From positions 62,001 to 126,000 of the forward strand of contig NZ_BAABBO010000011.1 of the NCBI RefSeq assembly GCF_039538005.1: a stretch of DNA of 64,000 bases, read 5' to 3'. A program made the position numbers and the translations under genes. Below, piece by piece: positions 52,787-60,672 of the stretch. Under the pieces are notes generated by a model, which did not search any database, was not told the origin of the DNA, and saw only the letters and a program-made list of their open reading frames with translations. Source of the DNA: Allohahella marinimesophila (lineage in GTDB: Bacteria > Pseudomonadota > Gammaproteobacteria > Pseudomonadales > Oleiphilaceae). The number at the start of each line of letters is the position of its first letter. Within the stretch, counting starts at the first letter, position 1.

Positions 52787-53698
52787 ATGAGTGAAAAGTC
52801 GGAGTCGAGTGCGGCGCTGTCTCGCTTGAGAGGGCGGCTCAATCAGCCGTTTTCAGGCCGTGCTGACTTTCTGCATGCCTGCAGTTTCGTGCCCGGGCGC
52901 TCTCACGCGCTGTCGTCCGAATCGCCTCGTGGGGATTCGAGGCGACTGCTTGCCGAGAAGTTTCACGCGCTCAAGCTGCTGAGCTTCAATATTCAGGTTG
53001 GCATCACCACACAATCCTACAAGCACTATGTCACCCGTAGCTGGCAGCACCTGTTACCAAGCAGGCGGCGAATGCCTGCGCTGGATAGCGTGGCGCAGCT
53101 CCTTCGCGATTACGACATCATTGCGCTACAGGAAGTGGATGGCGGCAGTATCAGGAGTGATCGTACCAATCAGGTGGCTTATCTGGCGGAGCACAGTGGG
53201 CATCCCTACTGGTATCAGCAGCTCAACAGAAATCTCGGCGCCGTTGCGCAGCATAGTAATGGACTGGTGAGTCGCTACGAGCCCCTCCATGTGGAGCCGC
53301 ATCGTTTGCCAGGATTCCTGCCGGGACGCGGCTGTATGCTGGGTTTCTTCGGCTCCACTCGCGACCCGCTGGTGGTAGTGAACCTGCATCTGGCGCTGAG
53401 TCTTCAGGCTCAGATCAAGCAACTGGATTATCTCTATTCGATCATCGCTGAATACAATCATATCGTCATCATGGGCGATATGAACAACAGCTTCACGACG
53501 TTGATAGCCCAGTCGAAACTGGCCAGGCTGGATCTGCATGCGCTGCCAGAGCTGGCGCCGAGCTTCCCTTCCTGGCGTCCGTCGAAAAGTCTGGATCATG
53601 TCGCTGTCAGTAAATCACTGCACGTGGAGCGGGCTGGTGTGGTTAATCTGGCCATATCGGACCACCTGCCAGTCGAAGTGGTGATTAGTCGAAAATAG
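52787..53698 (+). CDS. Endonuclease/exonuclease/phosphatase family protein
   Basis: Protein of 303 residues with the DNase I-like fold. The core begins near residue 65 (KLLSFNIQVG), with the catalytic Glu in IIALQEVDGG (about 113), VVNLHLAL, the metal and phosphate motif MGDMNNS (about 232) and the terminal SDHLPVEVV. All catalytic motifs appear present, so it should be a metal-dependent phosphodiesterase or phosphatase of unknown substrate. No signal peptide is seen; the N-terminal 60 residues are Arg/Ser-rich and unconserved in type, so the real start might be later. It is followed by a bidirectional terminator. Confidence 0.85.
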   Translation: MSEKSESSAALSRLRGRLNQPFSGRADFLHACSFVPGRSHALSSESPRGDSRRLLAEKFHALKLLSFNIQVGITTQSYKHYVTRSWQHLLPSRRRMPALDSVAQLLRDYDIIALQEVDGGSIRSDRTNQVAYLAEHSGHPYWYQQLNRNLGAVAQHSNGLVSRYEPLHVEPHRLPGFLPGRGCMLGFFGSTRDPLVVVNLHLALSLQAQIKQLDYLYSIIAEYNHIVIMGDMNNSFTTLIAQSKLARLDLHALPELAPSFPSWRPSKSLDHVAVSKSLHVERAGVVNLAISDHLPVEVVISRK

Positions 53699-53730
53699 CG
53701 GGTGAGCATAACTCACGATTTCGAGATACA

Positions 53731-53756
53731 AAAAAGCCGGCAGATGCCGGCTTTTT
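53731..53756. terminator. Bidirectional rho-independent terminator
   Basis: GCCGGC and GCCGGC form a GC-rich stem flanked by A5 on the left and T5 on the right, so it can stop transcription from the plus-strand endonuclease-fold gene and from minus-strand rpmG, whose stop is 24 bases away. Confidence 0.9.
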
Positions 53757-53779
53757 CATGAGCTCAATACAAGTAGGAT

Positions 53780-53935
53780 CTACTTGATCTTCGCTTCCTT
53801 GTAGTTCACGTGCTTGCGGATGGTAGGATCGAACTTCTTGATCTCCATCTTTTCTGGCATGTTTCGCTTGTTCTTGGTGGTCGTGTAGAAGTGACCAGTA
53901 CCAGCGGACGAAACGAGTCTGATTTTTTCGCGCAT
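53780..53935 (-). CDS. rpmG: 50S ribosomal protein L33
   Basis: Ribosomal protein of 51 residues. The minus-strand translation begins MREKIRLVSSAGTGHFYTTT and ends HVNYKEAKIK, the typical Cys-free L33 sequence. It is located after rpmB with a 26-base gap, the conserved rpmB-rpmG pair. Zinc-binding Cys pairs found in other L33 types are absent, so this is the zinc-independent form. A terminator follows. Confidence 0.97.
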   Translation of the reverse strand: MREKIRLVSSAGTGHFYTTTKNKRNMPEKMEIKKFDPTIRKHVNYKEAKIK

Positions 53936-53961
53936 TTTGCTATTCCTCTAAGCGTCTATAA

Positions 53962-54198
53962 TTAGACTTTTTCGCCGCGTGCACGCAGCTCGGACAGGAC
54001 CGTATCGATACCTTTCTTATCGATGATCCGCATTCCTTTGGTAGTCACACGCAACTTCACGAAACGCTTCTCGCTTTCAAGCCAGAACCTGTGGGTTTGC
54101 AGGTTAGGCAGAAACCGACGACGGGTTCTGTTGTTGGCGTGCGACACATTGTTTCCGGTTACGGGTCTCTTGCCTGTAACCTGACACACTCTAGACAT
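53962..54198 (-). CDS. rpmB: 50S ribosomal protein L28
   Basis: Ribosomal protein of 78 residues, beginning MSRVCQVTGKRPVTGNNVSH and containing RRRFLPNLQTHRFW. It is essential for 70S assembly. The start is ATG 54198, with GGAG eight bases upstream; the frame upstream is not part of L28. The gene is led by a strong promoter (54326-54354), and a stem-loop (54218-54237) lies just before the ribosome-binding site. rpmG follows in the same transcript. Confidence 0.97.
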   Translation of the reverse strand: MSRVCQVTGKRPVTGNNVSHANNRTRRRFLPNLQTHRFWLESEKRFVKLRVTTKGMRIIDKKGIDTVLSELRARGEKV

Positions 54199-54217
54199 CG
54201 CTATTACTCCAGCTGGG

Positions 54218-54237
54218 TTGTCAGGGCTTGCTGACAA
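54218..54237 (-). promoter_or_regulatory. Stem-loop in the rpmB leader
   Basis: TTGTCAG and CTGACAA form a perfect seven-base stem with a six-base loop (GGCTTG on the plus strand). It ends about six bases before the GGAG of rpmB. Position and strength would allow control of L28-L33 translation. Confidence 0.45.
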
Positions 54238-54325
54238 GGCACGATATTCGCCAAAACGGGGGCTGAAAATTCAGCGCCGGACAGCGAACAGGCAAGCCAT
54301 AACCCTGGTAAAATTTGAGCGCGAC

Positions 54326-54354
54326 TTTATATCAAACCTGGCTCAACTAAGCAA
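54326..54354 (-). promoter_or_regulatory. Promoter for rpmB-rpmG
   Basis: On the minus strand TTGCTT is followed after exactly 17 bases by TATAAA, preceded by TGA (extended -10). It predicts a leader of roughly 120 bases before the rpmB ATG. It is the best sigma-70 type promoter I see in the window. Confidence 0.6.
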
Positions 54355-54391
54355 GCCATCTGTTTGTCTGACTCGTGGCCGCTGGGCCGAT

Positions 54392-55069
54392 TCATAACAG
54401 TCCGAGCTCCGAAAAAGAGCTGACGACCGGGTCGCCAACCACCAGGTGATCCAGCAGGCGCACGTCGATCAGTTGAAGCGCTTTCTGCAGGTCCCGCGTA
54501 ATGGCGATGTCCGACTGGCTCGGCTCGGAAATACCGCTGGGGTGATTGTGGCCAACGATCAGGGCGGCGGCGTTGTATTGCAGGCAGCGGCGCACCACTT
54601 CCCGAAGATGGACCTGCGCGCTGTTGATCGTGCCGTTGAAGAGGTGTTCGAAGCGGATCATCTCGTGCTGATTGTTGAGGAACAGTACGGCAAAGACTTC
54701 ATTTGGCTGGTGACGTAATTCCGACTTGAAGAGAAGCTTGCTCGCAGCGCTACTGGTGAGAGATTCTCCGCGAGGTCGTTCAGCCTTCAGGTAGCGTCGA
54801 CTCAGCTCGAGTATGGCGTTCAGTTGAGCACTTTTGGCGAGGCCGATGCCGTTCACCTGGCGCAACTCCTCGGGCGTCGCATCGAAAAGCTGACGCAGGC
54901 CGCCGAAATGATTGAGCAGATTCAGGCCAAGGTCCAGCGCGCTGAGCGAGCGTGTGCCGCTGCTGATGAAGAGCGCCAGCAGTTCGGCATCCGATAATGC
55001 GCCCGCGCCTCGCGCGGCCAGTTTTTCACGCGGCCGCTCGCTGGCTGGCCAGTGCAGAATAGACATCAT
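54392..55069 (-). CDS. radC: RadC family protein (JAMM domain)
   Basis: Protein of 225 residues with an N-terminal UPF0758 helical region, a helix-hairpin-helix-like segment (LRQVNGIGLAKSAQL) and a C-terminal JAMM metalloprotease-like domain with the metal motif HNHPSGISEPSQSD. The function is unresolved; the old link to DNA repair is not supported in E. coli. The start is ATG 55069 or 55066. It lies between rpmB and coaBC as in many gammaproteobacteria, and is divergent from coaBC. Confidence 0.93.
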   Translation of the reverse strand: MMSILHWPASERPREKLAARGAGALSDAELLALFISSGTRSLSALDLGLNLLNHFGGLRQLFDATPEELRQVNGIGLAKSAQLNAILELSRRYLKAERPRGESLTSSAASKLLFKSELRHQPNEVFAVLFLNNQHEMIRFEHLFNGTINSAQVHLREVVRRCLQYNAAALIVGHNHPSGISEPSQSDIAITRDLQKALQLIDVRLLDHLVVGDPVVSSFSELGLL

Positions 55070-55218
55070 TACATCCTTGTAGTGTCAGTCGTAGAAGCGG
55101 GGCAGTTTAGCAGAGGCAGTTTGTCGGCTGTACAAAAATCGATCGCCAACCGGCTTCAATTGTCGGGCAGCTTTCCAAAAACGGGATTTTAGGCCAGTAT
55201 AAGAAGTACTTTTCGGAC

Positions 55219-55245
55219 GTAAATCCATAGGAAATAGCGATTTAC
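55219..55245. repeat. Inverted repeat in the radC-coaBC divergent gap
   Basis: GTAAATC (55219-55225) and GATTTAC (55239-55245) are perfect complements 13 bases apart, 36 bases before the coaBC ATG. It could be an operator or leader hairpin. Promoters in this 211-base gap are not clear. Confidence 0.4.
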
Positions 55246-55280
55246 CCCGTCTTTTATCCAAGCCCCAATGAGAGCAGTCG

Positions 55281-56588
55281 ATGGCGCCAGAGGCATGGCA
55301 ATCCAGGCGGGTCCTTCTCGCCGTGACCGGAGGCATAGCTGCCTACAAAAGTGCACTGCTTGCGCGTCTGCTTGTGAAGGCGGGGGCTGATGTTCAGGTG
55401 CTCATGACTGCTGGCGCCCACGCCTTCATTCAGCCTCTGACTTTTCAGGCACTGACAGGCCGTGCCGTCAGAAGTGATCTGCTCGACGAGCAGGCCGAGC
55501 AGGGCATGGGTCATATCGAGCTGGCCAGATGGCCAGATCTCATCGTCATCGCTCCAGCCAGTGCAGATGCCATGGCCCGAGCGGCTGCCGGAATGGCTGA
55601 TGATCTGCTGACTACGGTTTTACTGGCGACCCGTAAACCCGTTTTCTGGGTGCCCGCCATGAACCAGGCGATGTGGTCGCATCCATTGACTCAGCGAAAT
55701 CTGGCCATTCTTGCCGAAATCCCCTTCTATACTCTATTTGATACCGCTGAAGGTGCGCAGGCCTGTGGTGATACCGGGCCCGGAAGAATGCTGGAGCCTG
55801 AGCAGATCGTGGCCTTGCTCACCGCTACACTTTCAGCGGAAGAGGCCTCGCCACAGCGAACGCCTGCTCCTGTGGCGGCCGGTATACTCTCGGGCACCAG
55901 GGTTGTGCTGACAGCGGGTCCGACGCGCGAATATATCGATCCGGTCCGCTTCGTCAGCAATGAAAGCAGTGGTCGGATGGGATATGCGCTGGCCGCTGCT
56001 GCCATCAGTGCGGGCGCAGAGGTGACCTTGATATCAGGTCCGGTGGGTATACCGGCACCCGACGGCGTTCAGTTGGCGTCGGTGACCTCGGCGGAGCAAA
56101 TGCTTCAGGCGGCTCTGGCCGCTACGGCAGAGGGCTGCGATATCTTCATCGCGGCTGCGGCCGTGGCGGATTATCGGCCCGCCAGTCCGGCGGGGCAGAA
56201 GCTTAAGAAGCAGGCGGCAGCGGCGCAGCTCTCACAGCTGCAGCTCGTCGAAAACCCGGATGTGCTCAAGTCCGTCGCAGATAGTCACAAGGTGACATAT
56301 CTTGTGGGTTTCGCCGCCGAGACCGAGCAACTGGCTGAGCACGCTCGCAGCAAGCTGACACGGAAAGGTATCGATCTTATCGTTGCCAATGACGTGTCGC
56401 GGACGGATATTGGTTTCAACAGTGACTTCAATGAGGTGCTGCTGATTGATCACGAGCAGACGCAGCGGCTCGAAAGACAGTCGAAGACACAACTCGGCCA
56501 GTACCTGCTGGCAGAAATCGTCACACGCTGGCAGCACAAGCAGGCGAATGAACCCGGACAAAACGGTAATGGACGTACAGGGCAATGA
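55281..56588 (+). CDS. coaBC: Bifunctional phosphopantothenoylcysteine decarboxylase / phosphopantothenate-cysteine ligase
   Basis: Makes 4'-phosphopantetheine from phosphopantothenate in CoA synthesis (435 residues). The N-terminal CoaC flavodomain (1 to about 190) has VTGGIAAYKSALL, the catalytic His in GHIELARWPD, PAMNQAMW and the clamp Cys in QACGDTGPGRM. The CoaB domain (from about 208) has LTAGPTREYIDPVRFVSN and AAAVADYRP, followed by KLKK. The C-terminus is about 20 residues longer than usual. It overlaps dut by four bases (ATGA). Both halves look intact. Confidence 0.96.
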   Translation: MAPEAWQSRRVLLAVTGGIAAYKSALLARLLVKAGADVQVLMTAGAHAFIQPLTFQALTGRAVRSDLLDEQAEQGMGHIELARWPDLIVIAPASADAMARAAAGMADDLLTTVLLATRKPVFWVPAMNQAMWSHPLTQRNLAILAEIPFYTLFDTAEGAQACGDTGPGRMLEPEQIVALLTATLSAEEASPQRTPAPVAAGILSGTRVVLTAGPTREYIDPVRFVSNESSGRMGYALAAAAISAGAEVTLISGPVGIPAPDGVQLASVTSAEQMLQAALAATAEGCDIFIAAAAVADYRPASPAGQKLKKQAAAAQLSQLQLVENPDVLKSVADSHKVTYLVGFAAETEQLAEHARSKLTRKGIDLIVANDVSRTDIGFNSDFNEVLLIDHEQTQRLERQSKTQLGQYLLAEIVTRWQHKQANEPGQNGNGRTGQ

Positions 56589-57058
56589 GTAGACAAAAGC
56601 TTCAGGTCAGGATTTTGAACGACATGATCGGGCAATCCATACCGATGCCAGCCTATGCAACTTCGGGTTCTGCCGGGCTTGATCTGCGAGCCTGCCTGAC
56701 CGAGTCGATCCACCTCGATGCTGGCGAGACAGTGCTGGTGCCAACGGGCTTGGCTATCCATATCGCCGATCCGCAACTGGCTGCGATGATCCTGCCGCGC
56801 TCAGGGCTCGGGCACAAACATGGCATCGTTCTCGGCAATCTTACCGGCTTGATCGACTCCGATTATCAGGGCGAACTGATGATTTCCTGCTGGAATAGAG
56901 GCACTACGAGCTTCGAAATAGAGCCCGGCGCCAGAATTGCCCAAATGATCATCGTGCCCGTGGTGCAGGTCGATTTCGACATCACCGATGCTTTCTCCAG
57001 TGGTAATGCTGAAGCAAGTCGTGGCACCGGCGGCTTCGGCTCAACAGGCAGGGAGTAA
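56585..57058 (+). CDS. dut: dUTP diphosphatase
   Basis: Trimeric dUTPase (157 residues) that converts dUTP to dUMP and keeps uracil out of DNA. The five motifs are visible: SAGLDLRA, the RSGLGHKHG phosphate-binding motif, the GLIDSDYQGEL motif with the catalytic Asp, GARIAQMI and the C-terminal flexible RGTGGFGSTGR. It is coupled to coaBC by a four-base overlap and precedes algC by three bases, in the conserved coaBC-dut-algC order. Confidence 0.97.
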   Translation: MSRQKLQVRILNDMIGQSIPMPAYATSGSAGLDLRACLTESIHLDAGETVLVPTGLAIHIADPQLAAMILPRSGLGHKHGIVLGNLTGLIDSDYQGELMISCWNRGTTSFEIEPGARIAQMIIVPVVQVDFDITDAFSSGNAEASRGTGGFGSTGRE

Positions 57059-57061
57059 ACA

Positions 57062-59728
57062 GTGGGAAAACCACAGAAGCAGGCTCAGAAAACCCCGAAA
57101 GCCGAGACGCAGAAGTCGGCAGCGGCGTCGCTCGGCAAGCAGACCCTGATCATCGGTCTCGCCACCTTTCTGGCGCTGGTGCTCACGGCTCTGGCTATCC
57201 ACTTTCTTGTGTTCAAGCCGATGTTACAGCAGTCCCGGCTCGATCAGGCAGAAACCGCTGTCGAAGCGGCAGTGCTAGCCACTGAAAGTCGCCTCATGTT
57301 TCTCGGCGGCCTTGCCGAGCAGCTGGCCAACTCGGGCGCCGTTAGCCTGAAGCCGGAACAGACGGCGTCAGCCAACGAAATCGTGGCGAATCGCAGGATT
57401 GCCGTGCAACTGGCCAGCATCGTCGAAAGCAATATGCCGCTTGCCCGCCGCGTCATAGCCTTCCCCAGTGGGCAGGCCAGACGGGACAGCGACGAAGCTG
57501 TACCTCTGAGTTTCGCCAGCATAGAGCTCGTCCGGCAGATAGAGGGCGGTGCCAGTGCGCGTGCGGAAGCCTTTCTCGCTAATGATACCTGGCTGCTGCA
57601 GATGGCCAGCCCAGTTCGCATGCCGGGACAGGATCCCGCGACCCCGCCCTGGGGAACGCTGCTGGTGATTTTGCCAATCGAGATGCTGACTGATGTCATG
57701 CAGCCGCTCGACGGACGCCTGGAACTGCTGCAGGAGGTTGGTGCAGCACAGCAGATCGTTCATTCGGTCGGTTCGCTGCCTGATCCCTCCGCTGCGGGGG
57801 AGCCGCTGACTCGAAAAGTGGGCGACCAACCCTGGCTGGTTCGTTTTACGCCCCGGTCGCATGATCTGGATACCGAAATTCTTGCTGATCCGAACTTCTG
57901 GGTTCTTGTACTGGTGCCGGCCCTGCTGCTGCTTCTGGTGGTCTGGGCTGTTCTTCGTCAGCTGTCGTCTCAACTGAACGCTGATGTCAGAAAAGCGGCC
58001 GTTTACACCCAGGCCAGGCTGCGAGGAGAGTCTGCACAGCGCCCCACGGTGCGCAGCCCCTATTTCGAGGCCTTCCTGTCTCTGCTGCAGACGCGTACCG
58101 ATGTCGATACGGGTGTACAGGAGCGGAAACCAGCGGGTAAGGCCCCACTGCCCGCCGACCAGCCTGGAAAAATGACTGCTGCAGACAAGCCGCCAGCCGT
58201 CAAGAGCAAGACCGCAGTGCCGGAAGCCCCCGAAAAGAGCGAGGAAGCCCTGTTCGACGATCGTGAGCTATCCAGTTTCGATCTGCTTGGTAGCGATGAG
58301 GATCTGCTCGGGCTCGGCTCATCAGACGGCATGCTGGTAGAGGAAATCAACACGGTTCAGATATCCAAGGTGATATTCCGGGCTTATGACATAAGAGGCG
58401 TGGTCGGAGAAACGCTGACAGCTGAAATCATGACCGAAATAGGTCGGGCGCTCGGCAGCGAAGGCAAGAGCCGGGGCGTGAATGCCATGTGTGTCGGCTA
58501 TGACGGGCGCAATTCAAGCAAGAGCCTTGCAGACGCCGTGATCGATGGACTGCTGGCGGTCGGAATGGATGTCATCGATATCGGTCAGGTGCCGACGCCA
58601 CTGTTGTACTATGCCACGCAACGGCTGCAGACCGGCAGCGGCGCCATGATCACCGGCAGTCATAACCCTGCCAGCCACAATGGCCTCAAGATGATGCTCT
58701 CCGGCGACACGCTTGCCGACGAGGAGATTCAGAAACTGTACCAGCGCACGGTAACCCAGAACTTTACCCAGGGTAAGGGGCGGAGACAGACCGCCGACGT
58801 CGTTCGCGACTACATGGATGAGATTCTCAATGATATCGCGGTCGCTGCGCCACTTAAAGTCGTGATAGATGCAGGAAATGGGGTGGCCGGTGCCGTGGCA
58901 CCTCAGCTCATCGAAGATCTCGGTTGCGAAGTGGTGCAACTCTATTGCGATGTCGATGGCAACTTTCCGAACCATCACCCCGATCCCAGCAACCCCGCGA
59001 ACCTGGCGGATCTGCAGGCAAAGGTCGTAGAGACTGGTGCGGACATTGGCATTGCCTTCGATGGCGATGGCGACCGAATTGGTGTGGTGACTGGCGGTGG
59101 CAAGATCATCTGGCCGGATCGTCTGCTGATGCTGTTCGCCAAGGACGTGGTATCTAGGAATCCTGGCGCCGATGTCATATTTGATGTCAAATGCAGCCGT
59201 CGTCTGAACGCACTGGTCTCGAGATTTGGCGGTCGACCGGTGATGTGGAAGTCGGGCCACTCCATGATCAAGGCCAAGATGCGCGAAACGGGCGCCTTGC
59301 TGGCCGGTGAAATGAGTGGCCATATCTTTTTCAAGGAGCGCTGGTTCGGCTTCGATGATGGTCTCTACGCAGCCGTACGCCTGCTGGAAATACTCGGCAT
59401 CGACGAACGTAGTGCTGACATGATTTTTGAAGATTTCCCTGAGGATATCAGTACACCAGAGCTGTTCGTGGACGTGGCGGATTCCGCCAAGTTCGACCTG
59501 ATGACAACGCTGGCCGGTAAAGCCGCCTGGAGTGGCGGGTCGGTCAATACCATCGACGGCCTCAGGGTCGAATATGCTGATGGCTGGGGTTTGGTCCGCG
59601 CATCGAACACGGTGCCGGCGCTGACGCTGCGGTTTGAAGCTGAATCGACCGAAGCCATGCAGCGTATCCAGGATATATTCAGGGCCCAGTTACTGAAAGC
59701 CGAGCCAGGGCTCGATCTGCCATTTTGA
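57062..59728 (+). CDS. algC: Phosphomannomutase/phosphoglucomutase with membrane-anchored N-terminal domain
   Basis: Protein of 888 residues. The C-terminal half (from about 435) is a complete alpha-D-phosphohexomutase: AYDIRGVVGET, phosphoserine loop TGSHNPASHNG (about 531), metal loop FDGDGDRIGVV and sugar-specificity loop GEMSGHIFFKERWFGFDDG. It makes mannose 1-phosphate or glucose 1-phosphate for LPS and exopolysaccharide. The first 430 residues hold two membrane helices (about 27-49 and 278-300) flanking a periplasmic domain, then an Ala/Pro/Lys-rich linker. Such long AlgC forms occur in Pseudomonas-type genomes. The start is GTG at 57062. argB follows. Confidence 0.93.
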   Translation: MGKPQKQAQKTPKAETQKSAAASLGKQTLIIGLATFLALVLTALAIHFLVFKPMLQQSRLDQAETAVEAAVLATESRLMFLGGLAEQLANSGAVSLKPEQTASANEIVANRRIAVQLASIVESNMPLARRVIAFPSGQARRDSDEAVPLSFASIELVRQIEGGASARAEAFLANDTWLLQMASPVRMPGQDPATPPWGTLLVILPIEMLTDVMQPLDGRLELLQEVGAAQQIVHSVGSLPDPSAAGEPLTRKVGDQPWLVRFTPRSHDLDTEILADPNFWVLVLVPALLLLLVVWAVLRQLSSQLNADVRKAAVYTQARLRGESAQRPTVRSPYFEAFLSLLQTRTDVDTGVQERKPAGKAPLPADQPGKMTAADKPPAVKSKTAVPEAPEKSEEALFDDRELSSFDLLGSDEDLLGLGSSDGMLVEEINTVQISKVIFRAYDIRGVVGETLTAEIMTEIGRALGSEGKSRGVNAMCVGYDGRNSSKSLADAVIDGLLAVGMDVIDIGQVPTPLLYYATQRLQTGSGAMITGSHNPASHNGLKMMLSGDTLADEEIQKLYQRTVTQNFTQGKGRRQTADVVRDYMDEILNDIAVAAPLKVVIDAGNGVAGAVAPQLIEDLGCEVVQLYCDVDGNFPNHHPDPSNPANLADLQAKVVETGADIGIAFDGDGDRIGVVTGGGKIIWPDRLLMLFAKDVVSRNPGADVIFDVKCSRRLNALVSRFGGRPVMWKSGHSMIKAKMRETGALLAGEMSGHIFFKERWFGFDDGLYAAVRLLEILGIDERSADMIFEDFPEDISTPELFVDVADSAKFDLMTTLAGKAAWSGGSVNTIDGLRVEYADGWGLVRASNTVPALTLRFEAESTEAMQRIQDIFRAQLLKAEPGLDLPF

Positions 59729-59747
59729 CGAGTTGACTGAATTACAG

Positions 59748-60647
59748 ATGAAAGAGAATACACCGCCACAGAACGTCGCTGAAGTTGCCACCGTACTGCA
59801 TCGTGCATTGCCGTATATCAAGCGTTTTAGCGGCAAGACCATCGTCATCAAGTATGGCGGCAATGCCATGACGGATGAAACTCTGAAGCAGGGATTTGCC
59901 CGGGATATCGTGCTGCTGAAACTCGTTGGCATCAATCCCATCGTCGTTCACGGCGGCGGGCCACAGATTGGTGGGTTACTGGATCGCCTGCAGATCAAGT
60001 CGCACTTCGTGAATGGCATGCGCGTCACCGACGCCGAAACCATGGACGTCGTCGAAATGGTGCTCGGCGGCCTGGTCAACAAGGGCATCGTCAGCCTGAT
60101 CAACAGCGCTGGCGGTAGTGCCGTTGGCCTGACAGGAAAGGATGCGGGTTTCATCAAGGCCCGCAAACTCGAAGTCCTCAGCGCCAGCCCAGATATGCAG
60201 AAGCCGGAGATCATCGACATCGGACATGTTGGTGAAGTGGTCAGTATCAATACCGGCATCATCTCGATGCTGACGCAAAGCAATTATATTCCCGTCATTG
60301 CACCAATTGGCGTTGGCCAGAATGGCGAATCCTACAATATCAACGCGGATATCGTGGCCGGCAAAATCGCTGAGGTGCTCAAGGCAGAAAAACTGATACT
60401 GCTGACGAATATCGCCGGCCTGCTGGACAAGTCCGGCACACTGTTGACCGGGCTGAGCCGGGCAGAAGTTCAGGCGCTCATAGCTGACGGCACAATCCAT
60501 GGCGGAATGCTGCCAAAAATAGAATGCGCGCTGTCTGCGGTCGAGCATGGGGTCAATACAGCTCATATCATCGATGGACGGGTGCCCAATGCTACACTGC
60601 TGGAAATCCTGACCGACGAAGGCGTGGGAACGCTGATTTCGGGATGA
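59748..60647 (+). CDS. argB: Acetylglutamate kinase
   Basis: Phosphorylates N-acetylglutamate in arginine synthesis (299 residues). Motifs are KTIVIKYGGNAM, the substrate-binding VVHGGGPQIG, MRVTDAETMDVVEMVLGG, and the late ININADIVAGKIAE. An N-terminal helix, typical of arginine-sensitive hexameric enzymes, is present (VAEVATVLHRALPYI), so feedback inhibition by arginine is likely. ATG 59748 is preferred over TTG 59733. It follows algC by 19 bases. Confidence 0.96.
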   Translation: MKENTPPQNVAEVATVLHRALPYIKRFSGKTIVIKYGGNAMTDETLKQGFARDIVLLKLVGINPIVVHGGGPQIGGLLDRLQIKSHFVNGMRVTDAETMDVVEMVLGGLVNKGIVSLINSAGGSAVGLTGKDAGFIKARKLEVLSASPDMQKPEIIDIGHVGEVVSINTGIISMLTQSNYIPVIAPIGVGQNGESYNINADIVAGKIAEVLKAEKLILLTNIAGLLDKSGTLLTGLSRAEVQALIADGTIHGGMLPKIECALSAVEHGVNTAHIIDGRVPNATLLEILTDEGVGTLISG

Positions 60648-60672
60648 CGTGCGTTAGGTCAGGTCATCGACC

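Noticed and set aside
54291..54360. Direct repeat of GCAAGCCAT upstream of rpmB (54292-54300 and 54351-54359)
   Set aside because: Only nine bases, with one copy overlapping the proposed -35 region; it is compatible with chance.
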